64,000 bases of DNA from assembly GCA_965214915.1 (NCBI GenBank), contig CBDCCP010000001.1, positions 1,798,001 through 1,862,000 on the forward strand, in the 5' to 3' direction. Positions within the stretch are counted from its first letter, which is position 1; every line of letters starts with the position of its first letter. This DNA is from CATQHP01 sp965214915 (GTDB lineage Bacteria > Acidobacteriota > Terriglobia > Bryobacterales > UBA6623). Shown in pieces: positions 20,957-29,721 of the stretch. The translations under genes were made by a program, and so were the position numbers. The notes below the pieces were generated by a model. That model was given only the letters and a program-made list of their open reading frames with translations. It did no database searches and had not been told where the DNA came from.

Positions 20957-21035
20957 TTATTCTTCTTCCGGCCAAGCTTCAATTTCGCGGGCGAGGGCAG
21001 GGAGCTTGGCGCCGGCCGATTGCGGCCTGAATCAT
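20957..21035 (-). pseudogene. Remnant of an mntA-hepT pair (mntA start joined to hepT end)
   Basis: On the minus strand ATG 21035 opens with MIQAA, the same start as the intact mntA at 3330, and the upstream sequences also align (ttcg-aagg...). After about six codons the sequence changes to hepT 3' end: GAKLPALAREIEAWPEEE and a TAA at 20957, against GAKLPTLAREIEALLKEES in the intact hepT at 2688. Around 0.6 kb of mntA-hepT has been deleted and the join is out of frame. It stands immediately before hsdM, at the opposite end of the island from the intact pair. Confidence 0.8.
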
Positions 21036-21094
21036 CGCGTCCACCCATATCCCCTTGCGAACCGCAGCGCTTCCGGGTTCCCGGCGGCCGCGCG

Positions 21095-21889
21095 CTAGCG
21101 CCCTTGGAAGTTCGGCTTGCGCTTCTCGACGAACGCGCGGGCGCCTTCGCGGTGGTCGTCGGTTTGCGCGCAGCGCAGGTGCGTGAGCGCCTCGCGTTCG
21201 AGAATCGTGCGGAAGTCCGCATTGACCGCCAGATTGACGTTTTCTTTCATGTAGCGGTAGCTCACCCCCGGCCCCGCCGCGATGCGCGCGGCCATTGCGC
21301 GCGTCTCGGCCGGCAGCCGGTCGTGCGCGACGACGCGGTTGGCCAGCCCCAGGCGATAGGCTTCCGCGGCGTCCAGGTTGTCGGCCAGAAAAAACATCTC
21401 CTTGGCCTTCGCCGGACCGACCAAGCGGGTCAACTGCCAGGTCGTGCCGTAGTCGCCGCCGAGACCGACCCGCGCGTACGCCGTGCCGAATTTCGCTTTG
21501 TCCGAGGCAATGCGGATATCGCAGGAAAGCGCGATGCCGAGCCCCGCGCCGACGGCGTATCCGTTGACCGCGGCGATGGTCGGCTTGGGCAGGGAATGCA
21601 ATTGCCACGAAAACTCCTGCCCGGCGCGCAGCCCGTCCAGTCTTTCCTCGAACGTCTTGGGCGCTTTGTCGGCAGCCATGTTGCCCACGTCGCCGCCCGC
21701 GCAAAAGGCCCGTCCGGCCCCTGTGAGGATGACCGCCCGCACCTGCGGGTCGGCGGCGAACTCGGCAAGATACCGCTTGCCCAAGCGCGCCATCTCGGCG
21801 CTGAGGGCATTCAGCTTGTGCGGCTGGTTCATGGTCAAGACGGCGACGCCGTCTCCGACCGACACTTGCAGAGGGCTGGATTCACTCAT
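21095..21889 (-). CDS. Enoyl-CoA hydratase/isomerase (crotonase) family protein
   Basis: A 264-aa crotonase-fold enzyme expected to act on an acyl-CoA in the cytoplasm (hydration or isomerisation, as in fatty acid or amino acid breakdown). The oxyanion-hole segments GAGRAFCAGGDV and KPTIAAVNGYAVGAGLGIALSCD are present, and the C-terminal part (YRLGLANRVVAHDRL, KPNFQGR) is typical. Start at 21889 (MSESSPLQVSVGDG). It overlaps the VOC-family gene by 8 nt, so the two are co-transcribed. The exact substrate cannot be assigned. It marks the first chromosomal gene beyond the defence island. Confidence 0.9.
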   Translation of the reverse strand: MSESSPLQVSVGDGVAVLTMNQPHKLNALSAEMARLGKRYLAEFAADPQVRAVILTGAGRAFCAGGDVGNMAADKAPKTFEERLDGLRAGQEFSWQLHSLPKPTIAAVNGYAVGAGLGIALSCDIRIASDKAKFGTAYARVGLGGDYGTTWQLTRLVGPAKAKEMFFLADNLDAAEAYRLGLANRVVAHDRLPAETRAMAARIAAGPGVSYRYMKENVNLAVNADFRTILEREALTHLRCAQTDDHREGARAFVEKRKPNFQGR

Positions 21890-22595
21890 GAAATCGAAAC
21901 TCCGTTCCACAAATCGTAACGCGGTTTGCTTCGACGGGCAGGCCGCGCGATTTCGCGGTTGCAAGCACGCTGCGGATATCGCCCGCCTGAACCGCCAGCG
22001 CCCCGACCCGGTCGCCGCGCCCGTCGGGGTCGGACTCGAATCCCAGCGCGGCGTTGCGCGGCTGCCGGCCGCCGAGGACTTGCGCCCAGCGCCGCCGCAG
22101 CCCCGCCGGATCGGAAGCAACGAGTTGCGCCGAGGTTATCGTTCGCGCCGCTGCGGCGCGGCGGCTCCGCCAGCCCGGCCCCGCCCAACGCCACGACTCC
22201 GGCGGGCGCATCTCGTCCAGCGACAGAATCGCGCCGCCCACGTCTTTGGGGTGCAGATGGATGGCCGAGGCCGTCTCGTACTCGGCCGTCCAGACGATGC
22301 GGATGCCGAGCTCCTCGACGCGCCGCCGCTCGCGCGCCAGGTCCTCGACCTGAACGATCAGCATGTAGCCGCCGTCACCGCCGAGGCGCCGGCGAAAGCG
22401 TTCCGCGGCGGCGCCCGGCTGCTGCGGGGAGACGACCTCCAGAAAGGTATCGCCGATCGGTATCACGATATTGCGCAGGCCGAACGCGCCCACTCCCGGA
22501 TCGCGGAAAGCGTCCCGCAAACCGAGGACGGCGAATAAATCCTCCTGCGCCGAATCGAGATCGCGCGCAACGAGAACGACTTGACGCAAGCGCAT
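21882..22595 (-). CDS. VOC (glyoxalase-like) domain protein
   Basis: A 237-aa protein with two vicinal-oxygen-chelate halves, opening MRLRQVVLVARDLDSAQEDLFAVLGL. The second half begins near TITSAQLVASDPAGLRRRWAQVLGG. The layout matches glyoxalase-like (Glyoxalase_3-type) proteins that often accompany acyl-CoA enzymes. Metal ligands cannot be assigned confidently. Start at 22595 chosen because the upstream extension overlaps the nitroreductase and carries no motif. It overlaps the crotonase gene, and the nitroreductase ends 7 nt upstream, forming a three-gene unit. Confidence 0.75.
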   Translation of the reverse strand: MRLRQVVLVARDLDSAQEDLFAVLGLRDAFRDPGVGAFGLRNIVIPIGDTFLEVVSPQQPGAAAERFRRRLGGDGGYMLIVQVEDLARERRRVEELGIRIVWTAEYETASAIHLHPKDVGGAILSLDEMRPPESWRWAGPGWRSRRAAAARTITSAQLVASDPAGLRRRWAQVLGGRQPRNAALGFESDPDGRGDRVGALAVQAGDIRSVLATAKSRGLPVEANRVTICGTEFRFHE

Positions 22596-22602
22596 GGCCC
22601 GC

Positions 22603-23187
22603 TCAGAACGCCTCTTCCCAGCGGCCGCCGAACAGGAATTCGGCTTGCGGCTTGCGCCGGCGCGGCCCGGCTTCGCGCTCTGCAAAAGCTTGCAACGGGG
22701 CCGCGGCCGGGTAGCCGACGGCGATGCCCGTCAGCACCTCGAAACCGTCGGGAACCCCGTAAAGCTGCCTTGCGCGGTCGGGTAGAATCCCCGCCATCTG
22801 GTGGACGCAAAGCCCGCGCGCGGTTGCTTCGAAGACCAGGTGCGCCGAAGCCGCCCCGACATCGTGCGCGGCGCAGCGGTTAGGCTTTCCGTTGCGAGCG
22901 AAGCGCGTAGAGGCAACGGACAGAGCGAGCGCGCCGGCGTTCCTTGCCCAAACTTGGTTGGGCTCCACCAGACACGTCAGCATGCGCTCGAACTCCGCTT
23001 CGTTCTCCCGAGGCGCGAGAAAAAATCGCCAAGGCTGCTCATTGAACGAGGAAGCCGCCCAGCGGGCGGCCTCGAACAGCGACCGCAATTCCTCGACGCC
23101 GACGGGCCGGCCGTCGAACGAGTAAGGGCTCCAGCGCGCCGCGAGCAGGTCGTGGATCGGGTAGTCGACCGGCGCCGTGTGTGTCAT
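22603..23187 (-). CDS. Nitroreductase family protein
   Basis: A 194-aa FMN-dependent oxidoreductase. The N-terminal RWSPYSFDGRPVGVEELRSLFEAARWAASSFNEQPWRF is the classic flavin-binding segment (R-x-S and SSxNxQPW). The C-terminal GIAVGYPA completes the pattern. Such enzymes reduce nitro- or quinone-type substrates with NAD(P)H in the cytoplasm. Start at 23187 (MTHTAPVDYPIHDLL). Same strand and closely spaced with the VOC and SGNH genes. Physiological substrate unknown. Confidence 0.9.
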   Translation of the reverse strand: MTHTAPVDYPIHDLLAARWSPYSFDGRPVGVEELRSLFEAARWAASSFNEQPWRFFLAPRENEAEFERMLTCLVEPNQVWARNAGALALSVASTRFARNGKPNRCAAHDVGAASAHLVFEATARGLCVHQMAGILPDRARQLYGVPDGFEVLTGIAVGYPAAAPLQAFAEREAGPRRRKPQAEFLFGGRWEEAF

Positions 23188-23209
23188 GGGGGTTCCGCCT
23201 CCGGGTTTT

Positions 23210-24301
23210 TCATTGTCGCAGAGCGAGCGCCGCTTCGAGCGCCGCCGCCATGTGCTTCGCGGCCAGCGCGTGGCCGGCGGCGTTCCAGTGCGGATCGATC
23301 GGCAGGTAAGTCGGCGGCTCGCGGCCTGCGCTGCGGAACGCCGGCGTGAGATCGAGCGCGGCTGCGCCCCGCGCCTGCGCGATCCCGCGAAGCCGGGCAT
23401 ACGCCCTCTCTTCGATGCCCAGATACGCCTCGTCGAACAGCTCGCGATAGCGATGAAGGTAAACCGATTCCTTCGAGGGCAGCAGGAAGACCACCGGCGC
23501 CGCCCCGGCGGCCGCGATCCGGCTGAGCATGTCCGCGTACTCGGCCTCGACGGCCTTGTCGTACCCTGCGGATTCATAGTAGGGGTGCGCTCCCAGCCCC
23601 CTGTAGAGCCGCAGTCCGTTCGAGGCTTCCGCGAAGTCCAGATGCGACGGCGCCGCGTCTCTCGCGCGATATGCGCTTGCCAGCCGCTCCCATGCCCGGT
23701 ACAGAACCGTTCGTTTCAGCAGCGGGTAGCGCCGAAACTCGCTCCAGCCGAAGGCATGGTAAAAGTCCGCCAACTGTTCTGGAGAGATCGGCTGCGTCAG
23801 ATCGTTGGCGTAAATGCACAGCGCAACGATCTGCGGATCGTAGGCGTCGAGAAACCGCTCGGCCAGCAGCGCGTACTGCTCGATGCCGTAGCTTTGGCGC
23901 CCCCAATTGGCGACCGGAACGCCCAGCCGACGCTCCAGCAGATCGGGAAACGTCAGCTTGCGCTCCAGCCAGACGCCCCAGGCAAACGAGTCCCCGAGGA
24001 ACAGGATGCGCGCTTCGGCTGCGTCGCGGCCGACATTGCGAAAACCCTCCGAGTCGGTGCTGTAGGCCGCCCGCTCGCCGGTCTCGGACCAGCGGATCTC
24101 GAAATTCCTGAGGTTCGCTCTGGCGCGGAAGCCGAGCGCCGGGTCCGGTTCGAAAAACTCGTGCAAGAGCCGCTGCCGGTCCCGAAACGCGCCGGGAACC
24201 AGCGCCCCGGTTGTCACGGCGCCAAGCTCGACAAGCATCCAGCCGACCGCTACGGCGGCGGCGGCGAACCCCGCATGTCGTCTATGGACGCGATCCGTCA
24301 C
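23210..24301 (-). CDS. Membrane-anchored SGNH/GDSL-type hydrolase
   Basis: A 363-aa protein read from a GTG at 24301, since the frame contains no suitable ATG before the membrane segment (GFAAAAVAVGWMLVELGAVTTG, residues 11-32). The nucleophile motif is GDSFAWG (Ser at about 105) and the DxxH pair is in PIDPHWNAAGH, so the Ser-His-Asp set of SGNH esterases is present. The single N-terminal helix suggests a periplasmic catalytic domain, possibly acting on an acetylated polysaccharide. It is followed closely by the nitroreductase gene, with no clear functional link. Confidence 0.8.
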   Translation of the reverse strand: MTDRVHRRHAGFAAAAVAVGWMLVELGAVTTGALVPGAFRDRQRLLHEFFEPDPALGFRARANLRNFEIRWSETGERAAYSTDSEGFRNVGRDAAEARILFLGDSFAWGVWLERKLTFPDLLERRLGVPVANWGRQSYGIEQYALLAERFLDAYDPQIVALCIYANDLTQPISPEQLADFYHAFGWSEFRRYPLLKRTVLYRAWERLASAYRARDAAPSHLDFAEASNGLRLYRGLGAHPYYESAGYDKAVEAEYADMLSRIAAAGAAPVVFLLPSKESVYLHRYRELFDEAYLGIEERAYARLRGIAQARGAAALDLTPAFRSAGREPPTYLPIDPHWNAAGHALAAKHMAAALEAALALRQ

Positions 24302-24383
24302 GGACTGACGAGCGCAGCGGACGCGCCGCGATTCCGGTTCGGAAAGAACTGAGAGGGAGCGCGGCGGAGACCGCCGAGCCGCC

Positions 24384-26057
24384 CTACCGCGCCGCCCAAA
24401 CAACGACCCCTTCTTGGCTGACCGCGTCGCCGACGCGGACCCGCACCGCAAGCGCGCCGGCGGCCGAGCCCAGCCGCGCGTTGATTTGCATCACGCCGGC
24501 GGTGAACGGGGCTTGCCCCTTGAACAGGATTTCCAGGGCCTCGCCGCCGACTTCGACAACGACCGCGGCAACCGGCTCGGGGAACCCGTTCATGGGAAAC
24601 GCGCCGGTCACGCTTGGCGGCGTGGTAACGCCTTGGCCGGTAAGAAAAAAGATGGCGATCGTTCCCGGCGCCGCCGGGTTCGCTGCCGAGTTCACCGTGC
24701 CGTCCTGGTTGAGAACGACCGGGAACAATCCCGCCTTGGTCGGCGTCACCGGCGTCGTTGCGGGCGCGCCGGCAAGCCCCCGATGCGTGACGACCAGTTC
24801 GAGCTCGGTTTCCGCGGCCGTCTCGTAGGGGACCTGCGCGTTGATCTGCTCGGCGGAAACGAAATAGAGCGGAGAGGTCATGCCGTTCCAGGCGACGGTC
24901 ACGCCGGCCAGCTCGAACGGCAGCCGGCCGTCCGGCCCGAACTGCGCCGAGACGCCCTGCCGCGGCCCTCCGCCGCGCACGAAGAGCGACACGATCTCCC
25001 CCGGCGCGACGCCGCCCCGGGCAAAGTTGAACGCGTTCGCGACGCCCTCGGCGGAGATCTCCGGCGCCGCAGCGGCGGAGAAGAGCCAAAGCTCATTCGT
25101 GCTTCCGCCGGCCGCGGAGCCCCCGAAGAACACGACCCCCATGCCGTTGACGAAGGCGCCTTCGACGCGGCTGCGCGCCGAGGGTCCGGGGCCTGAAAAC
25201 TCGGGCTCTTGCCATGCGTTCGCTGCCGGGTCGAACATCCAGACATCGCCGCGCCGGGCGCTGTGGCGGCGGCCGCCGAAGATCACCATGCGGTCCATCT
25301 CGGCATCGAATCCGACTCCGTAGAACTCGCGCCCCGGGGGGCCGCCGGCAAGTTGCGTCCATGTGTTCGCGGCCAAATCGAACGACCATAGATCGTCGAG
25401 CGGGCACGGCCCGGCGCCGCTGGCGCAGCCTCCGTAAAGCAACATCCGATCGCGCGTCGGGTCGTAGGCGGCGCGGTGCAGGCAGCGCCGCAGCGGACGC
25501 CTTGCGGGCGAAATGTCGGTCCACCTGTCGGCAGCGAAGTCGAAGGCCCAGGTGTCGTCGAAACGGCCCTCATCGGTGAACCCGTGCGAGATCACCATGC
25601 GATCGCGCCGCGGATCGGCGATCGCCGAATGCCCGTAGCGGATGTTCGGAGCAGGACCGGAACCACGCAGCCGCGTCCAGCGGTCGGCTTCGATTTCATA
25701 CGCCCACACGTCGTTGAAGAAGCTCGCAGCTTGTCCTCCGAAGACGATCAGGCGGCGGCGCGCGGAGTCGAAAACCATCGTGTGGCCGTCTCGCGCGGGC
25801 GGGGCGGCGCCCTCGGGCCGCAGCGCAACCCAAGCGGCCCGGTCGAACGCATAGGCCCAGAGATCGTTGCGCCTGGTTCCGGCGCGGCCGCCGAAGACGT
25901 ACAGACGCCGGCCTTGGGGATCGTACACGGCGGTCCCGTCGATGCGGGCTTGCGGCGCCGGCGGCCCGAACGGGATCGGCTCGAAGCGGTAGATCGGCTG
26001 CCCCCACAAGGGGCAGGCGACCAGAACCGCAAGAAAACCGACAGCGAGAACGCGCAC
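24384..26057 (-). CDS. Secreted kelch-repeat protein with Solibacter-type C-terminal domain
   Basis: A 557-aa protein starting at a GTG with the signal peptide MRVLAVGFLAVLVACPLWGQ. Residues about 30-330 hold six kelch blades (repeats such as RRLYVFGGRAGTRRNDLWAY and RRLIVFGGQAASFFNDVWAY), forming a beta propeller. The last 220 residues (FNFARGGVAPGEIVSLF, PLYFVSAEQINAQVPYE, INARLGSAAGALAVRVRVG) match the uncharacterised C-terminal domain that is abundant in Solibacter (TIGR03437 as I recall it). This is one of the better taxonomic hints. A -10-like TATACT lies on this strand at 26067-26072, 9 nt before the GTG. Function unknown. Confidence 0.85.
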   Translation of the reverse strand: MRVLAVGFLAVLVACPLWGQPIYRFEPIPFGPPAPQARIDGTAVYDPQGRRLYVFGGRAGTRRNDLWAYAFDRAAWVALRPEGAAPPARDGHTMVFDSARRRLIVFGGQAASFFNDVWAYEIEADRWTRLRGSGPAPNIRYGHSAIADPRRDRMVISHGFTDEGRFDDTWAFDFAADRWTDISPARRPLRRCLHRAAYDPTRDRMLLYGGCASGAGPCPLDDLWSFDLAANTWTQLAGGPPGREFYGVGFDAEMDRMVIFGGRRHSARRGDVWMFDPAANAWQEPEFSGPGPSARSRVEGAFVNGMGVVFFGGSAAGGSTNELWLFSAAAAPEISAEGVANAFNFARGGVAPGEIVSLFVRGGGPRQGVSAQFGPDGRLPFELAGVTVAWNGMTSPLYFVSAEQINAQVPYETAAETELELVVTHRGLAGAPATTPVTPTKAGLFPVVLNQDGTVNSAANPAAPGTIAIFFLTGQGVTTPPSVTGAFPMNGFPEPVAAVVVEVGGEALEILFKGQAPFTAGVMQINARLGSAAGALAVRVRVGDAVSQEGVVVWAAR

Positions 26058-26112
26058 CCGCCGCTCAGTATAGCCGCTGCGCCCGGTCCGAGAAGTTTAA
26101 CAACCGCGCCGC

Positions 26113-26141
26113 TTGCGGGACCCGGAGCGAAAGCTTATAAT
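26113..26141 (+). promoter_or_regulatory. Predicted promoter of the first receptor gene
   Basis: TTGCGG (26113-26118) and TATAAT (26136-26141) are separated by 17 nt. The -10 is a perfect consensus and the -35 is partial. It would give a leader of about 60 nt ending in the purine-rich agggggga before ATG 26208. It faces away from the divergent kelch gene. Confidence 0.6.
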
Positions 26142-26207
26142 CGTTTAGCGCAAGTTCCGCTCCGCCGTTGCGGGGAGGAACGCCCGCATATCAGGGGGGA
26201 AAATTTC

Positions 26208-29200
26208 ATGAAACAGACGCTACAGCTTGCACTGCTCTGCGCGCTTGCGGCCGGCTTGGCCTTGGCGCAGACCGCCGGCACTATCCAAGGCGCCGTCAGC
26301 GACGACACGGGCGCCGTCATCCCGGGGGCCTCGATCACCGTAGTCAGCCTGGACACCGGCGCCGAGTCCACGACATCGACCAACGAAGTCGGCTTCTACA
26401 CCGTTCCCGCGCTCAATCCGGGATTGTACTCCGTCACTTGCGCCTCCGAGGGTTTCTCCACGCAGGAGTTTCCCGAGATTCGCGTCGAGGTGCAGCAGAC
26501 CGTGCGCCTCGACTGCTCGATGGCCGTCGGCAGCGTGACCGAGACCGTCGAGGTCAGCGCCGCGGCCATCCTGATCCAGTCGGAAAAGACCGAGGTCGGG
26601 CAGGTCATCGACTCCAAACGCATTCTCGAAATGCCGCTCAACGGCCGCAACTACCTTGAGTTGGCGAAATTTTCCGTCGGCGTCCTGCCCTCCCGCGAGA
26701 TGGGCAAGGGCACGCGCCACGACGGCGTGCGCGGCGGCGAGGGCGGCATCCTGGCCGTGGGCATGCACGCCGCGCAGACGAACGTGCTGCTCGACGGCGC
26801 GGACAATTCGTCGCGCAACTCCGGCGGCGCGCTGGGCTTCCAGGCGCAGGCGACCAAGCCTTCCGTGGACGCGGTCGGCGAGTTCAAGGTCGTGACCAAC
26901 AACATGTCCGCCGAATACGGCTACCGCATGGGCGCCAAGGTGCTGGTCAGCACCAAATCCGGCACGAACGAATTCCACGGCTCGGTTTACGAGTTCATCC
27001 GTAACGACAAGCTCGACGGAACGAACTTCTTCGCCAACAGAGTCGGCTCCACGAAGCCCACCCTGCGCCGCAATCAGTACGGCGGAACGTTCGGCGGCCC
27101 GATTATCAAGAACACGCTGTTCGGCTTCTTCAGCTTCCAGGGCACCAAAGACCGCGCCGGCCAGAGCTTCACCTCTTCGGTGCCCAGCCGAGATGCCTTG
27201 ATGGGCGACTTCTCCAACCAGCCGGACCCCGACCGCAAGATTTACGATCCGTTGACGCTGGAAGGCTCGGGGCGGACCGCGACCCGGCAGGCGTTCCCCA
27301 ACTTCCAGATCCCCATGGATCGCTTCGACCCGGTTTCGACGGCGCTGTTCGGCAACTATCCCGCGCCGAACATCCCCGGCAAGGAGCACGAGCGCAACAA
27401 CTTCTTCTACGCTCCCGCCGATACGATCGACCACAACCAGTACGACATGAAGTTCGATTACAACATCAACGACAGCAACCGCTGGTTCGCGCGCTATTCG
27501 ATCCGCGACGAGTTCGTGCTGCAGAACGGCAACCTGCCGCTGCCCGCCAACGGCGGCAACGGCCAGACGATCGACCTGCCCGGACAGAACTGGGCGTCCG
27601 CGCTCAGCACGACCCTCGGCACGACGATGTTCAACGAGCTGCGCTTCGGCTACACGTTCTTCCCGACGCGCTTCGACATCCCCTTTACCGAGCCCCTGAA
27701 CCAGACCTTCGGCGTGCTGGGCGCGCCGGGCGACTCGATCGACGACGGGCTGGATCACGGCTACGCGTTGTCCACTCTGAGCGGCTTCACCTCCGTCGGC
27801 CCGCGCGCCTTCTGGCCCAACGTGAACAAGATGGACAACCTGCAGCTTGCCAATAACTTTTCCTGGATCAAGGGCAGCCACACGTTCAAGGTGGGCGTCG
27901 AGTACCGCAGGACCCAGATTCCCCGCTCGCCGTCGCGCTTCCGCCGCGGCCGCTTCCAGTACACCGGCGACTACACGGCCGAAAGGCCCAACGACCCGGC
28001 CAGCCGCGGCGCCACGGGCAACTCCGCGGCCGACGGGCTGCTGGGCTGGAATAGAAACGGCCGCTGGGGCTGGCCCAACGGCGAGGAGCAGGTCATCCCC
28101 TATTACGGCTTCTTCTTTCAGGACGACTGGAAGCTCACCAACAGGCTGACGCTGAATCTCGGCCTGCGCTACGAGCTCTTCCTGACGCCGACCTTCCCCG
28201 ATCCTCAGAATCACACGCTCAACAGCACCGTCGTGCGCTTCGTCGGGGAAGCCAACGGCCGGCCCATCGACCCGGGCGAGCGCATTCCCGCGAACCGGGG
28301 CGGCTGGGGCGAAGCGGAATACCTGCCGCACTTCCGCACTCCGGAGAGCGGCTCGGACTGCGCCTGCCGGAACGACACGAACAACTTCGCGCCGCGCATC
28401 GGCATCGCCTACCGCGTCAACGACCGCACCGTCGTGCGCGTCGGCGCGGGCCTGTTCTACGGCGAGCACGACAACACCGGCGGCGAGGCGGCGCGCTTCA
28501 ACACCGGCGCCCCGCAATCGAACGAATTCGATAACAATCAGCCGCGCGATTTCAGCACCTTCTTCACGCGGGACGGCTTTCCGGCCTCGACCCGGGCGGG
28601 CCTGCCGCGCGCCGGCTTGAACGTCAACATCAAGACCGAGGACGCCTGGCCGAGCTTCTACGCCGGCCAGTGGTTCTTCGACATCCAGCGGGAGATGCCC
28701 GGCAACTCGCTGTTGACGATCGGTTATAACGGCTCCTCGACGTCGCAGATTCACGGCGCCATCAACGTCAACCGCCCCTTGACGCCGCATCCGACGACCC
28801 GCTGGCAGGACCGCAGGATCCGGCCCTTCTTCAACTCCGTCGGGCTGCGCGGAGCGGCCTTCCTCAACCAGAACTACAACTCGTTGACGATCAAGGGCGA
28901 GAAGCGCTTCACGGGCGGCTTCACCTTCCTGAGCTCGTTCACCTGGGCGCACAACATCGACGTCGTCAACGAAAACCTGACGACCGGCACGAGCTCCCAG
29001 CAGCGCTTCACTTACAACCAGGGGATCGAGCGCGGCAACGCCTCGCTCGACCGGCGGCTGGCCTACGTGACCAGCGTCGTCTGGGAACTGCCCTTCGGCC
29101 GCGGCAAGAGCTGGCTCAACGAGGGGCCGGGCGCCTGGATTCTGGGCGGCTGGCAAGTCGGCGGCATCTTCAATTTCCTGGGCGGGACGCCGGACAGCCA

Positions 29201-29585
29201 CTCGTTCAACCAGGACACGACCAACGTCGGCGGCGCCACCCGCGGCAACGTGATCGGCGACATCAACCTGCCCAAGTCGCAGCGCACCATCGACCGCTGG
29301 TTCAACACGGACGCGATCGGCCCGGGCGGCGAGGGCGTGCTCGACAACGCGGGCCGCAACCTGATCTGGGGGCCTGGAACGAAGGCGATCGACTTCTCGT
29401 TGTCGCGCAAGTTCGATCTGCCCTGGGAGGGCGACTACATCCAGTTCCGCTTCGAGTCGTTCAACTTCACCAATACGCCGGTGTTCGGGCGGCCGAACAC
29501 ATCGGTCGGCAGGCCGGCGGCGGGCCGCATCGTCACCGCGGGCGAGCCGCGGCGCATTCAGTTCGGTCTGAAGTTCATCTTCTAG
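26208..29585 (+). CDS. Oar-like TonB-dependent outer-membrane receptor with carboxypeptidase-regulatory domain
   Basis: A 1125-aa protein. The signal peptide (MKQTLQLALLCALAAGLALA) is followed by a carboxypeptidase-regulatory Ig fold at about 24-105 (GTIQGAVSDDTGAVIPGASI). Next comes a plug-like region (MPLNGRNYLELAKF, LLDGADNSSRNSGG, SAEYGYRMGAKVLVSTKSGTN) and a long barrel (GTFGGPIIKN, LTLNLGLRYELF), ending in the aromatic GLKFIF typical of outer-membrane barrels. Proteins of this type are very numerous in Acidobacteria and are presumed to import large substrates. Substrate unknown. A strong terminator follows directly. Confidence 0.9.
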   Translation: MKQTLQLALLCALAAGLALAQTAGTIQGAVSDDTGAVIPGASITVVSLDTGAESTTSTNEVGFYTVPALNPGLYSVTCASEGFSTQEFPEIRVEVQQTVRLDCSMAVGSVTETVEVSAAAILIQSEKTEVGQVIDSKRILEMPLNGRNYLELAKFSVGVLPSREMGKGTRHDGVRGGEGGILAVGMHAAQTNVLLDGADNSSRNSGGALGFQAQATKPSVDAVGEFKVVTNNMSAEYGYRMGAKVLVSTKSGTNEFHGSVYEFIRNDKLDGTNFFANRVGSTKPTLRRNQYGGTFGGPIIKNTLFGFFSFQGTKDRAGQSFTSSVPSRDALMGDFSNQPDPDRKIYDPLTLEGSGRTATRQAFPNFQIPMDRFDPVSTALFGNYPAPNIPGKEHERNNFFYAPADTIDHNQYDMKFDYNINDSNRWFARYSIRDEFVLQNGNLPLPANGGNGQTIDLPGQNWASALSTTLGTTMFNELRFGYTFFPTRFDIPFTEPLNQTFGVLGAPGDSIDDGLDHGYALSTLSGFTSVGPRAFWPNVNKMDNLQLANNFSWIKGSHTFKVGVEYRRTQIPRSPSRFRRGRFQYTGDYTAERPNDPASRGATGNSAADGLLGWNRNGRWGWPNGEEQVIPYYGFFFQDDWKLTNRLTLNLGLRYELFLTPTFPDPQNHTLNSTVVRFVGEANGRPIDPGERIPANRGGWGEAEYLPHFRTPESGSDCACRNDTNNFAPRIGIAYRVNDRTVVRVGAGLFYGEHDNTGGEAARFNTGAPQSNEFDNNQPRDFSTFFTRDGFPASTRAGLPRAGLNVNIKTEDAWPSFYAGQWFFDIQREMPGNSLLTIGYNGSSTSQIHGAINVNRPLTPHPTTRWQDRRIRPFFNSVGLRGAAFLNQNYNSLTIKGEKRFTGGFTFLSSFTWAHNIDVVNENLTTGTSSQQRFTYNQGIERGNASLDRRLAYVTSVVWELPFGRGKSWLNEGPGAWILGGWQVGGIFNFLGGTPDSHSFNQDTTNVGGATRGNVIGDINLPKSQRTIDRWFNTDAIGPGGEGVLDNAGRNLIWGPGTKAIDFSLSRKFDLPWEGDYIQFRFESFNFTNTPVFGRPNTSVGRPAAGRIVTAGEPRRIQFGLKFIF

Positions 29586-29614
29586 GCCGAGCCGCTTAGA
29601 GCAACTTCAACGTT

Positions 29615-29650
29615 ACGGGCGCTCCCGGCCGGGAGCGCCCGTTTTCTTTT
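29615..29650 (+). terminator. Rho-independent terminator after the first receptor gene
   Basis: Perfect arms ACGGGCGCTCCCGG (29615-29628) and CCGGGAGCGCCCGT (29629-29642) are followed by a T-rich tail TTTTCTTTT. It lies 30 nt after the receptor stop and before the convergent second receptor. Confidence 0.9.
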
Positions 29651-29721
29651 CGGCCGATCCGTCGCAAATCGAATGTCCAACCGTCCCAAACCAAGTGTCC
29701 CCAGCGTCCGACCCGGTCGCG

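Noticed and set aside
26220..29201. A 993-codon open frame opposite the first receptor gene
   Set aside because: It is the antisense shadow of a high-GC gene. It has no domain, while the plus strand has a complete receptor with signal peptide, promoter and terminator.
29586..29721. Bidirectional terminator for both receptor genes
   Set aside because: The T-run is only on the plus-strand side; the minus-strand side of the stem lacks one.
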